Source: Halomicrobium salinisoli (lineage in GTDB: Archaea; Halobacteriota; Halobacteria; Halobacteriales; Haloarculaceae). Taken from it: DNA of 64,000 nt. The number at the start of each line of letters is the position of its first letter. Positions within the stretch are counted from its first letter, which is position 1. A program made the position numbers and the translations under genes. The notes under the pieces were generated by a model that worked only from the letters and a program-made list of their open reading frames with translations, did not search any database and was not told the DNA's origin. The DNA lies in the NCBI RefSeq assembly GCF_020405185.1, contig NZ_CP084463.1, positions 1,860,001 to 1,924,000 of the forward strand, written 5' to 3'. Shown piece after piece: positions 25,276 to 32,912 of this stretch.

Positions 25276-25344
25276 ATGTCCAAGAAGGCCGTTCTCCTGG
25301 TCGCCCTGGTCGCGCTCGCGCTGGCGTACGTCGTCCGCGAGTAA
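25276..25344 (+). CDS. 22-residue single-helix membrane peptide
   Basis: ATG at 25276 to TAA at 25342-25344 encodes a peptide with a Lys-Lys N-terminus, one hydrophobic helix (VLLVALVALALAYVV) and a charged RE end. GGAG precedes the ATG by 2 nt, and a strikingly A+T-rich block with several TATA-like stretches (about 25208-25260, for example TATATTGG at 25246) lies upstream. Codons end in G or C except the start region. A promoter dedicated to so short an ORF supports expression. It is a small membrane protein of unknown role. Confidence 0.5.
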   Translation: MSKKAVLLVALVALALAYVVRE

Positions 25345-25413
25345 GCGTCCGCAGGCATCGCTCGCCAACCACCTTTTCCGAACCCTTACTCGGCTGGAGG
25401 CGTACGTCGAGGT

Positions 25414-26238
25414 ATGTACGGCGTCGTCACGCGCAACGAGGAGGAGCTGGCGTGGTCGGAGTTCGACAGGGGGTTCTACGAGGTCAAGGACGTGACCGGA
25501 CGGGCGTCCGAGCCCGTCCCGGACGCCGTCAACATGGTCTCCTGCTTCGCCGACAACGCGGTCGAAGGCGAGGACGACATGGTCCCGGTCGACGACGAGG
25601 GACTGCAGGCGACCCGCGACCGCGAGTACTTCGACTGGACGTACGTCTGCCCGACCCACGACCGCTACCGCGAGGGGCTGCTGGAGGTCATCGAGGACGC
25701 CGCCGCGGCCAGCGGCGACGTGCGCCTCGACGACGTGGGCTTCCCCCGCGACGAGTACTGCCACTGCGAGCGTTGCGAGCGTCGCTTCGCCGAGAGCGAC
25801 CACGAGGACTGGAACGAGTGGCGCGACGCCGTCATGACCGAGTTCGTCGCGGACGCCCGCGAGCGCGTCCCCGGCGACCTCTACCTGACCCTCTACCCGG
25901 ATCCCTACCCCGGCCACCTCTCCCGGCGCTCCGGCCTGGACGTGGAGGCCATCGAAGAGTACGTCGACGAGTTCGTCGTCCCGCTGTACGACATGGCCTA
26001 CACGACGACCTACTGGGTGGAGGTGCTTGCCAGCGGCTTCGCGGACCTGCTGTCGACGCCGTTCAGCGTCGAACTGTACGCGGTGGACGTCGACGTCGAC
26101 GACCTGATCGACGTCGCCGAGGTGGCCGCGGAGTACGGCGAGTCCGTCCTGTTCGGCTACGACGCCAGCAACGCCCGCGCCGCGTTGCGCCGGATGACCG
26201 CCGACGCGCGCGACGGGAAGCAGTTCGGGCCCGAGTGA
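25414..26238 (+). CDS. Uncharacterised haloarchaeal protein, TIM-barrel glycosidase-like
   Basis: A 274-residue acidic soluble protein. The segment LDDVGFPRDEYCHCERCERRFAES (about residues 107-130, with a CxCxxC cluster), followed by DLYLTLYPDPYPGH and VPLYDMAYTTTYWVE, resembles putative glycoside-hydrolase TIM barrels with a Cys-rich loop; this is a fold impression only. No signal peptide is visible, so it should act in the cytosol. The Cys cluster could bind a metal. It is preceded by the 22-residue peptide and followed by a Tat-exported propeller protein. I cannot assign a reaction. Confidence 0.7.
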   Translation: MYGVVTRNEEELAWSEFDRGFYEVKDVTGRASEPVPDAVNMVSCFADNAVEGEDDMVPVDDEGLQATRDREYFDWTYVCPTHDRYREGLLEVIEDAAAASGDVRLDDVGFPRDEYCHCERCERRFAESDHEDWNEWRDAVMTEFVADARERVPGDLYLTLYPDPYPGHLSRRSGLDVEAIEEYVDEFVVPLYDMAYTTTYWVEVLASGFADLLSTPFSVELYAVDVDVDDLIDVAEVAAEYGESVLFGYDASNARAALRRMTADARDGKQFGPE

Positions 26239-26319
26239 GGACGCCGGGTCGACGAGGAGGCGTCCGCTCCGGCGCGGTATCGACGGAACTAACTCCCGCT
26301 CCGTGTACGTCGTCGCTAC

Positions 26320-27567
26320 ATGCCCTCCACCAGACGCGCGTTTCTCGCCGCCGGGGCGGCGCTGGCCGGGGTGGTCGGCAGCGCGGCGGCGGGCGGTGCT
26401 TCAGGCGACGGTCGCCGGGCGTCGGCGGCACAGTCCCCGTCGTCTCGGGGAACTGCGCCGTTCGGCCTCGATCCGGCCGGCACGCGGTCGGATCCCGACG
26501 CCTCGGGGCCACGCAGCGGGGTCGAGGTCGCGTGGACCTACGACGCGCCCGACTGGTTCCTCGGAACGGCGCGGCCGGTGCTTGCCGGCGGCGTCCTCTA
26601 CGCCGTCGGGAACGGGCTGCTCGCTCTCGGCCGAGAGACCGGCGAGCGGCGATTCGGGACTCCTGGTCCCTACCGCTCGGGTCCGGCGCTCACGGGTGCC
26701 GAGGCCTACCGGACCGCCACGCTCGCCGTGACCGCCGGCCGCGGCGTCTACGGCCTCGACGCGGGCGGCGGAATCGGGCTCCCGTTCGTCGGCGACGCGG
26801 TCGCTGCCGAGCGGTGGGCTGACGCCCGCCCGACAGGCGGGGGCGAACTGGACTTCTCGTTCGGTCCCGAGGGCGACCCGTCGCCACCCGTCGCCGCCGA
26901 CGGAACGGTGTACGCCCCGATCCCGGGCACGAACGCGCTGGCAGCGCTGGACGCGAGCGACGGCCGCGAGCGGTGGCGCGTGGTCCACCACGAGGACGAG
27001 CGCGTGTCCGGTCCGTTCAACCGACCGGCCATCCGCGACGGTACGGTGTACGGAACCGCCTGGCCGCACCAGGTGTTCGCGGTCCGCGCCGACGACGGCG
27101 AGGTCGAGTGGCACCGCGAGGTAGACGAACAGATGGTCATGCCGCCCGCCGCGACCGAAGCCGGCGTCGTCGTCCAGACGCGCGAGGGCGTCAGTCTGCT
27201 CGACGCCGAGGACGGAGAACCGATCTGGGACCGGACCCTCGAGGCGAACGTGACTGGCAGCGCCCCGGCTGTGGCCGACGGCATCGTCTTCGCGGCCAGC
27301 GAAATCGAGTCGCTGTACGCGCTGGACCTGGAGACGGGCGAGACGCTGTGGTCGGTGCCGTTCGACGGCGAGTCGTCGCCGGTGGTCGCCGACGGCGTGG
27401 TGTACGCGGTCCGGTCGTCGTTCGAACTGGTCGCCCTGGACGCCGCGACCGGCGAGCGCCTGTTCGACTACCGTCCCACCGAAGTACCGCTCTCGGCGCC
27501 GACCGTCGCCGACGGGCGGCTGTACGCGGCAAACAGGACGCGGGTGCTCGCGCTGACCGAACCATGA
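26320..27567 (+). CDS. Tat-exported PQQ-like beta-propeller protein
   Basis: A 415-residue protein with a twin-arginine signal (STRRAFLAAGAALAGVVGSAAAG) and then repeated propeller blades of the PQQ/BamB type: GVLYAVGNGLLALGRETGERRF, NALAALDASDGRERW, VFAVRADDGEVEW, LYALDLETGETLW and LVALDAATGERLF. The A-x-D-x-x-T/D-G-E-x-x-W repeats are diagnostic of tryptophan-docking blades. No quinoprotein catalytic residues are evident, so it is probably a binding or scaffold protein outside the cytoplasmic membrane. It is translationally coupled (ATGA) to the following membrane protein gene. Confidence 0.85.
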   Translation: MPSTRRAFLAAGAALAGVVGSAAAGGASGDGRRASAAQSPSSRGTAPFGLDPAGTRSDPDASGPRSGVEVAWTYDAPDWFLGTARPVLAGGVLYAVGNGLLALGRETGERRFGTPGPYRSGPALTGAEAYRTATLAVTAGRGVYGLDAGGGIGLPFVGDAVAAERWADARPTGGGELDFSFGPEGDPSPPVAADGTVYAPIPGTNALAALDASDGRERWRVVHHEDERVSGPFNRPAIRDGTVYGTAWPHQVFAVRADDGEVEWHREVDEQMVMPPAATEAGVVVQTREGVSLLDAEDGEPIWDRTLEANVTGSAPAVADGIVFAASEIESLYALDLETGETLWSVPFDGESSPVVADGVVYAVRSSFELVALDAATGERLFDYRPTEVPLSAPTVADGRLYAANRTRVLALTEP

Positions 27568-28406
27568 CCGGAGAGCACCACGGCAGTCGGCGAGCCGATC
27601 GGACGGAGTCGGCGTCGACGCCCAGCCCCCGGATCTCTTTGGGTCGCGTCGTCAGGGCCGCGGGACGCCACGTCCGCCGCGACCCCGCGCTCGCGCTCCC
27701 GTTCGCCGCGGTCGGTGCCATCGCGGCGATCGCCGACCGCCTCCGTTTGCTGGACCCGATCCCGGCGACGACGCTGGGGCCGTTCAGCGGGACCGTGAGC
27801 GTCCGCTACGCGATCGTTCCGCGCGGGGTCGCCCGGACGGGGCGGCACCTCGGTGCGGTCCCGAGCCTCGAACTGCCGTACCTCGCGTGGACGGTCGGGC
27901 TCGAAGCGCTGCTCGTCGTCGCCGTCGGCGTCGCCGGATACGTGACCATCGCCCGTACCCTCGGAGTCCCCGTTCGGGACCGACCGCGGTCCCTGGCACG
28001 GTACCTCGCCTTCGCGTCCGGGCTGACGGTCTCCCTGCAGGCGCTCGGGCTGGTCGTCTCAGATCCCGCCGGCGTGCTCGTCAGTCTCGTCGCGCTGCTG
28101 ATCGTCCTGCAACTGGACGTCAGGCTCGCACTCGCGCCCGCGTATCTGGTCGCCGGTCGCGGGATTGCGTCGGCGGTCCGGGCCAGCGTGGCGGCCTCTC
28201 GGGGGACCGGGTGGACGCTCGCCGGCCTCGTCATCGCCGTCGGGCTCGCAGCCTGGGCACTCGCGCACGTACCGGTGGTCGGGTCGCTGCTGAGTACCGC
28301 CGTCGTCGCGACGATCCAGTCGGTCGCGCTCGGCGTCGTCGTCCGGTGGCGAGCCGAAACGAGCGGCGGGACGCCGATCAGACCAGCGGCGTCACGGCGG
28401 TCCTGA
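27564..28406 (+). CDS. Multi-pass membrane protein coupled to the propeller gene
   Basis: A 280-residue integral membrane protein. After a basic N-terminus come hydrophobic helices around PALALPFAAVGAIAAIADRL, LAWTVGLEALLVVAVGVAGYV, YLAFASGLTVSLQALGLVV, VLVSLVALLIVLQL and WTLAGLVIAVGLAAWALAHV, i.e. about six segments with a signal near the end (LLSTAVVATIQSVALGVVV). It resembles haloarchaeal DUF7544/DUF4013-like membrane proteins only in a general way. Its ATG overlaps the stop of the propeller gene, suggesting that the two act together. Its stop is back-to-back with that of the opposing gene (TGATCA). Confidence 0.75.
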   Translation: MTGEHHGSRRADRTESASTPSPRISLGRVVRAAGRHVRRDPALALPFAAVGAIAAIADRLRLLDPIPATTLGPFSGTVSVRYAIVPRGVARTGRHLGAVPSLELPYLAWTVGLEALLVVAVGVAGYVTIARTLGVPVRDRPRSLARYLAFASGLTVSLQALGLVVSDPAGVLVSLVALLIVLQLDVRLALAPAYLVAGRGIASAVRASVAASRGTGWTLAGLVIAVGLAAWALAHVPVVGSLLSTAVVATIQSVALGVVVRWRAETSGGTPIRPAASRRS

Positions 28407-28898
28407 TCAGCACGACGACGACCAGCTGGCGCCGCCCTCCTCGAGAGTCACGGCGATTTCCTGGCCGGTGTCACCGCAGGAACCGACGTTCGTCCACTCG
28501 TGGATCCAGCGGCTGCCGTTGCGGCGCTCGGCCATGGTGAACGTCACGTGGCCGCGGGGCCAGTCCTCGAACGTGGCGTTGCTCGACTCACCCGGCCCGA
28601 CGCGAACGGACTCGCTGGGGACGCCCTCGTCGGCGAGCGTCACGTTCCGGTGTCCGTCGGGCCAGTACAGCTGGCCGAGCGTCGCCAGCCGCCGCTCGCC
28701 GTCGCGCGTGGTGATCTCGAAGTTCGTGGCCATCGCGCGCTGCCTGTCCTCGGCCGCGTAGACCGTGACGCGATAGGCGTCGTCGTCCTCGTTCTCGACG
28801 GCCAGCGTCGGCTTCCCGCCGGCCACTGCCGGGAGGGCTACCGCGGCGACGGCGATGGCGGCGACCGCGAGGAGGGCGATCGTCCGTCGGGAGACCAT
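28407..28898 (-). CDS. Secreted or membrane-anchored small protein
   Basis: A 163-residue protein with an N-terminal hydrophobic helix (RRTIALLAVAAIAVAAVALPAVAGG) acting as a signal peptide or anchor. A beta-rich acidic ectodomain with Asn/Thr sequons (NVTL, NATF) suitable for archaeal N-glycosylation follows. Two cysteines (GSCGDTG and the C-terminal SSSC) may pair. It begins MVSRR, but the export route (Sec or Tat) is unclear. The function is unknown, and it converges on the membrane protein gene with no intergenic base. Confidence 0.7.
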   Translation of the reverse strand: MVSRRTIALLAVAAIAVAAVALPAVAGGKPTLAVENEDDDAYRVTVYAAEDRQRAMATNFEITTRDGERRLATLGQLYWPDGHRNVTLADEGVPSESVRVGPGESSNATFEDWPRGHVTFTMAERRNGSRWIHEWTNVGSCGDTGQEIAVTLEEGGASWSSSC

Positions 28899-28977
28899 GT
28901 TCGGTGCTCCGATCTGCCGGCTGAAATAGGTGGGTCGTTCGGCGCTGCGTCCGCGGCGTCGAGCCGCCCCGCCGACG

Positions 28978-29538
28978 CTACTCTAACCGCCGTTCGCGCC
29001 ACTCGAGTAGCTGTTCGCGGTCCCGCGTCTCCTCGGGGAGCTCGTCGAACCAGCGCGCCTCCGAGATCTCGCCGTCGGGGTCGTCGGCCTCGAGGTCTGT
29101 CGACCGCGCCCGCGCCTCGTAGATCGGTAGCACACCCCACGTCTCGCGGCCGTCGCAGTGGAAGACGGCGCGGCCGAGGATGCCTAGCCCCTCGTAGTCG
29201 GCGTCGACGCCGGCCTCCTCGCGGAGTTCGCGCCGGGCGGCCGCGCGGAAGGAGTCGTCGCCGTCGACCTCGCCGCCGGGGAGCACCCACATGCCGACGT
29301 CGTCGTGGTAGACGAGCAGGAGCTCGCCGGAGGGTCGGTAGACGACAGTGTGAGCCCCGTAGGGGAGGCCGTTGTCGCGGACGCGCTCGGCGACGGTCCG
29401 GAAGCGGGGGCGAGGCACGGAGCGGTGGCGCGTGAACTCCACGTAGTCCTCGTGACTGTCGGCCAGCTCGTGATAGGTCCGCTCGGCCGCCTGGCTCGCC
29501 ACGTCGCCGAGGTACCACAGGTCGTCGACGGCCGTCAT
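28978..29538 (-). CDS. Nudix hydrolase
   Basis: A 186-residue nucleoside-diphosphate-linked hydrolase. The Nudix box reads GGEVDGDDSFRAAARRELREEAGV (described in parts: G-x5-D-x7-REL-REEAGV), with Asp in place of the first conserved Glu and the catalytic REEAG intact. WVLPGGEVDG and YHDDVGMWVLP match substrate-binding strands of the family. The ATG at 29536-29538 was chosen as the first one before a conserved helical N-terminus (WYLGDVASQAAERTYHELA). Substrate unknown. Confidence 0.85.
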   Translation of the reverse strand: MTAVDDLWYLGDVASQAAERTYHELADSHEDYVEFTRHRSVPRPRFRTVAERVRDNGLPYGAHTVVYRPSGELLLVYHDDVGMWVLPGGEVDGDDSFRAAARRELREEAGVDADYEGLGILGRAVFHCDGRETWGVLPIYEARARSTDLEADDPDGEISEARWFDELPEETRDREQLLEWRERRLE

Positions 29539-29629
29539 CGTCCCGGGAGCGGGGGCCACACCAGTTCGGTCCGCTGTCCGCAGGTCATGCGCTCGGATAC
29601 GGGCGGTACCGCCATAAGTGTTCGAGGCG

Positions 29630-29755
29630 GCTGCTCCGAGGTCGCAGCGAGACGGGGCTCGGAGGACGAACGCAGTGAGTCCTCCGGCGTCTCCGCGAAC
29701 GCAGTGAGCGGAGGCTCGACAGACGAGCCACGCGAGTCTGTCGGCGTGAATCAGT
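29630..29755. repeat. Palindromic GAACGCAGTGAGC-type repeats
   Basis: Between the Nudix gene and the small SH3-like gene. Several imperfect palindromes share cores such as GGAGGACGAACGCAGTGAGTCCTCC, GCGAACGCAGTGAGC and ACAGACGAGCCACGCGAGTCTGT. They belong to the dispersed family with GAGCGnAGCGAG cores. This 250-bp spacer holds no gene. Confidence 0.55.
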
Positions 29756-29788
29756 CCCTTTTTGCGGACCCCACCTGTAGCGCCCGGT

Positions 29789-29971
29789 ATGGCATTCGAA
29801 GAGGACGACACGGTCATCCTGCACGACGAACACAGCGAACACGACGGCGAGGAGGGCACGATCACTCAGATCGTCGAGACGATGTTCGGCGACGAGAACT
29901 ACACCGTCTCCTTCGAGGACGGACAGGTCGCCGGCGTCCCCGAGGACAACCTCGAACTCGCGGAGGAGTAA
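29789..29971 (+). CDS. Small SH3-like protein (DUF1918-like)
   Basis: A 60-residue acidic protein MAFEEDDTVILHDEHSEHDG... with the short beta pattern DTVILHDEHSEHDGEEGTI, ENYTVSFEDGQVAGVPEDNLE. This is typical of a single SH3-like barrel of the DUF1918/hypervirulence-associated type. The ATG at 29789 is chosen because the conserved strand begins directly after it. The gene is 7 bp upstream of the exosome-associated RNA-binding gene and may be co-transcribed. Function unknown. Confidence 0.7.
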   Translation: MAFEEDDTVILHDEHSEHDGEEGTITQIVETMFGDENYTVSFEDGQVAGVPEDNLELAEE

Positions 29972-29978
29972 CGCACCG

Positions 29979-30404
29979 ATGCCGTCGGTCCCGTTCCACT
30001 ACGTCGAGCTCCGCGCGTTCGCCTACGCCACCGAGGACGAGAAGCGCGTGGTCGAGGCGCTGGAGACGTTCCTCCCGGAGGAGGCGGAGCTGGAGCGGGT
30101 CGAGTCCGAGGGCCACTACGGGGACCGCATCGTCGTCCTGTCGGCCCGCGTCGAGAACGCCGACGACGTCCGACACGTCCTCTCGCAGGTCGCGGGGATG
30201 GAGGAGATCGACGCCGTCTACGACGAACTCGACGACCGGGTCGACGACAACTGCTCCTTTTTCCTGACGTTCGACAAGCAGGCCGCCTTCGAGGGCGAGG
30301 TGCGCCGCGGCGACGGAATCACGCTGCGGGCCAAGGTCGAGGCGTACCCGGCCAAGCGCGAGAACGCCCTCGAGAACGCCCGCGAGGCGCTGGACGCGCT
30401 GTGA
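29979..30404 (+). CDS. Predicted RNA-binding protein (COG1325, exosome-associated)
   Basis: A 141-residue protein of the DUF54/COG1325 family: PFHYVELRAFAYATEDEKRVVEAL, ESEGHYGDRIVVL, SFFLTFDKQAAFEG and ITLRAKVEAYPAKRENAL are its hallmarks. Genomic context in archaea places it with RNase P and exosome subunits, and it is considered an RNA-processing factor. It overlaps the Rpp30 gene by one base (TGATG at 30402), forming the head of the RNA-processing operon. Confidence 0.9.
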   Translation: MPSVPFHYVELRAFAYATEDEKRVVEALETFLPEEAELERVESEGHYGDRIVVLSARVENADDVRHVLSQVAGMEEIDAVYDELDDRVDDNCSFFLTFDKQAAFEGEVRRGDGITLRAKVEAYPAKRENALENAREALDAL

Positions 30405-31099
30405 TGTACGAGGCCGTCCACGTCGCGCCGGAGGGCGATGCGACGGCGGCCCGCACTGCGCTGACCGCCGCCGAGTACGGGTTCGACGGGATCGTCGTGC
30501 GCAACCACGGCGACAGCCCGCCCGACTACGACCCCGACGCCGTCGCCGAGGAGTACGGGATCGACGTCGTGCCCGGCGTGGAGGTGCGGGCCGACGACCC
30601 CTCCAGCGCCAGCGGGTTCGTCGGCTCGCACCGCTCCGAGAAGACCCTCGTCGCGGTCCACGGCGGCTCGGCCGCGATGAACCGCTTCGCCGTCGAGCAG
30701 CCCGCCGTGGACGTCCTGGCCCACCCGATGGCCGGCGACGGCGACTTCGACGCCGCGATGGCGAAGGCCGCCGTCGAGAACGGCGTCCGGGTGGAACTGT
30801 CCCTGCGCGCGGCGCTGCGCTGCTCGGGCGGGCGGCGCGTCCGCCGGCTCCAGGACCTCCGCAAGCTCCGGGAGCTGGTCGACCACTACGACGTGCCCTA
30901 CGTCGTCAGCGCCGATCCGTGGAGCCACCTCGAACTACGTGCCCCCCGGGAGCTCCGGGCGGTCGGCGAGGCCGTCGGCCTCGACGGAGACCGGATCGAG
31001 CGAGGCCTCGAAGAGTGGGGGACTCTGGCCGAACGCAACCGCCGCCGCCAGTCGGACGACTTCGTCGAGCCGGGCGTCTGGATCGACGACGGGGAGTAG
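30404..31099 (+). CDS. rnp3: RNase P protein component 3 (Rpp30)
   Basis: A 231-residue TIM-barrel subunit of archaeal RNase P, which matures tRNA 5' ends. YEAVHVAPEGD, EYGFDGIVVRNHGD, GVEVRADDPSSASGFVG, VDVLAHPM and NGVRVELSLRAAL are characteristic of Rpp30. It partners with Pop5, which lies 1.3 kb downstream (32437), in the core of the enzyme. The ATG overlaps the stop of the upstream gene. After it comes a hairpin and T-run at 31126-31275. Confidence 0.92.
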   Translation: MYEAVHVAPEGDATAARTALTAAEYGFDGIVVRNHGDSPPDYDPDAVAEEYGIDVVPGVEVRADDPSSASGFVGSHRSEKTLVAVHGGSAAMNRFAVEQPAVDVLAHPMAGDGDFDAAMAKAAVENGVRVELSLRAALRCSGGRRVRRLQDLRKLRELVDHYDVPYVVSADPWSHLELRAPRELRAVGEAVGLDGDRIERGLEEWGTLAERNRRRQSDDFVEPGVWIDDGE

Positions 31100-31125
31100 C
31101 AGTCGGTCCCGACGGCGCGTCGGGG

Positions 31126-31275
31126 CGCGGCGGTGGACGCCGCGAGGGCCGACGAGCGTAGCAGCCGTTCGCCGAACCCGTCGGTCGTTCGACCGGACGT
31201 GTCGGCCGTTCTATCGATACGAAGAGCCACCGACAGCACCCGCATCCGGCGTCCGAAGTCCGTTCGCTCTTTTTT
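31126..31275 (+). terminator. Hairpin and downstream T-run after rpp30
   Basis: Perfect 7-bp stem CGCGGCG / CGCCGCG (31126-31132, 31138-31144) with a 5-nt loop, 27 bp after the stop. A run of six Ts lies at 31270-31275. This would end the upstream transcript; a new A+T-rich promoter (AATTTAACGACAGTAACCTTATAG) follows directly. Confidence 0.4.
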
Positions 31276-31326
31276 ACCGAATTTAACGACAGTAACCTTA
31301 TAGTGAATGAACACGTCGTCTCGCGC

Positions 31327-31746
31327 ATGGGGATGGACGATACCGGCTTCGACGCGGTGGTGATGGCCGCCCTGGCGGGGGTCCTGGGCGGCACGTACGT
31401 CGTCGGCGCGAGCGTGGCGATGATGGCGGACAGTACGGAAAGCGCCCTCCTGCTGGGTGGTTCGGTCGGGGTCACGACGGTCGTCGGCGTCCTGTTGCTG
31501 ACGACCGCCGGCACGCTCCTGGCCGGCCAGCGCTGGGCCAGGTACCTCGCCGTCCTGGCCTTCGTTCCGGTGGTCGCCTTCGGCTACCCGAGGCCGGGGG
31601 CCGTCGAGGCGATTCCCGTCTTCCAGACGGTGGTCGCGGTCCTGTCCGTGCTGTACCTGACGTTCCGGAACCCGGTCCGCGGGGGCGACCGGTCGAACGT
31701 CGACGACTCGGAGAGCGCCGCGAAGGTCGGGTCGACGATCCGGTAG
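31327..31746 (+). CDS. Four-helix membrane protein inserted in the RNase P cluster
   Basis: A 139-residue membrane protein with four hydrophobic helices (VVMAALAGVLGGTYVVGA; ALLLGGSVGVTTVVGVLLLTTAGTLLAG; YLAVLAFVPVVAFGY; FQTVVAVLSVLYLTF) and a short polar C-tail. ATG 31327 fits a leaderless start 25-34 bp after TAACCTTA; a GTG at 31303 is an alternative. It separates rpp30 from the methyltransferase-pop5 genes and appears to have its own promoter, so it may be a later insertion into the cluster. Function unknown. Confidence 0.7.
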   Translation: MGMDDTGFDAVVMAALAGVLGGTYVVGASVAMMADSTESALLLGGSVGVTTVVGVLLLTTAGTLLAGQRWARYLAVLAFVPVVAFGYPRPGAVEAIPVFQTVVAVLSVLYLTFRNPVRGGDRSNVDDSESAAKVGSTIR

Positions 31747-31789
31747 CGCAACCGGGACGCACTTGGCGGGCCCGTCCCAACGGGGCCAC

Positions 31790-32440
31790 ATGAAGAAGTC
31801 CCTCGAGGAGCACGCCGAGCGCTTCTCCGAGCACGCCGCCGACTACGACGAGAGCCAGGACTCGCCGGAGTACCGGGCCGCCGCCGACCTCGTGGTCGGG
31901 CACGCCGACGCCGGATCCGGGGAGACGGTGCTCGACCTCGGGACGGGGACCGGCGCCATCGCCCTCCCCCTGGCCGAGTCCGCCGGGCGGGTGATCGGCC
32001 GGGACATCAGCGAGGGGATGCTCGATCGGGCGCGCGAGAAGGCCGCCGAGCGCGGCGTCGAGAACGTCGCCTTCGGCGAGGGCCGGTTCCGCGACCCGAA
32101 CGTCCACGAAGACGCCGACGTGGACGTCGTCACCTCGAACTTCGCGATGCATCACCTGGGGGACGACGAGAAGCGCGAGGCGATCGCCCAGATCGCCGCG
32201 CTGGAACCGCGCCGGTTCGTCCTCGGCGACGTGCTGTTCTTCGGCGAACCGGACCCCGACGACCCCTTCTACAGCCCCGAGGTCGACGACCCGGCCACCG
32301 TCGGCGTGCTGGCCGACGCCTTCACCGACGCCGGCTTCGCCGTGACGGCCGTCGAGAGGGTCTCCGATCAGGTGGGCGTCCTCGTCGGCGACCGGATCGA
32401 GGACCGCCCGGGAATCGAGGACCCGGAGGGCGAGCCGTGA
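31790..32440 (+). CDS. SAM-dependent class I methyltransferase
   Basis: A 216-residue Rossmann methyltransferase. SAM-binding motif I is VLDLGTGTGAIALPLA, motif II GRDISEGMLDRAREK, and a later strand VVTSNFAMHHLGDDEKREAI resembles UbiE/small-molecule methyltransferases. The gene overlaps pop5 by GTGA, so it is translationally coupled to an RNase P subunit. This hints at an RNA-related or housekeeping substrate, but the substrate cannot be told from sequence. Confidence 0.85.
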   Translation: MKKSLEEHAERFSEHAADYDESQDSPEYRAAADLVVGHADAGSGETVLDLGTGTGAIALPLAESAGRVIGRDISEGMLDRAREKAAERGVENVAFGEGRFRDPNVHEDADVDVVTSNFAMHHLGDDEKREAIAQIAALEPRRFVLGDVLFFGEPDPDDPFYSPEVDDPATVGVLADAFTDAGFAVTAVERVSDQVGVLVGDRIEDRPGIEDPEGEP

Positions 32441-32910
32441 CGTCGCTCCCCAAACACCTCCGGCCGCGCTGGCGCTACCTCGGCGTCGCCATCGAGTCGG
32501 ACCCGGCGGCCGGCCTGACGCGACGGGACTTCCAGCGGGCGGTGTGGTACGCCGGACAGAACCTGCTGGGCGACGCGGCCGCCGCCGACCTCGATCTGAC
32601 CGTCCTCGGCTTCGAGTTCGCGGACGGCGCCGGCCACGCGGTGGTCCGTACCCGGCGCGACGAGGTCGACCGCGCCAGGGCGGCGCTGGCCTGCGTCTCA
32701 GAGGTCGACGGCCGCGACGTCGGCCTGTTCGTGCGGGGCGTGAGCGGCACCGTACGGGCGTGTGAAGAAAAGTATATACCCGACGCACCGGAACGGACGG
32801 ACCAGAGACAGGTCGCGTTCGCGGGCGCCGAGCGACGCGCCGCCGTGCGCGGCGAACGCGTCGATCCCCTCGAGGACGGCCCCGGCGCGACGGAACTCGA
32901 TCTCAACTAA
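32437..32910 (+). CDS. rnp2: RNase P protein component 2 (Pop5)
   Basis: A 157-residue RNase P subunit with RPRWRYLGVAIESD at the start, LTRRDFQRAVWYAGQNLLGDAAAADLDLTVL and a GHAVVRTRRDEVDRARAAL block, the Pop5/Rpp14 signature. Its start is a GTG overlapping the methyltransferase stop. It is longer than typical Pop5 (about 120), with an acidic C-terminal extension (ERTDQRQVAFAGAERRAAV...). The proteasome gene starts 2 bp after its stop. Confidence 0.9.
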   Translation: MTSLPKHLRPRWRYLGVAIESDPAAGLTRRDFQRAVWYAGQNLLGDAAAADLDLTVLGFEFADGAGHAVVRTRRDEVDRARAALACVSEVDGRDVGLFVRGVSGTVRACEEKYIPDAPERTDQRQVAFAGAERRAAVRGERVDPLEDGPGATELDLN

Positions 32911-32912
32911 CG

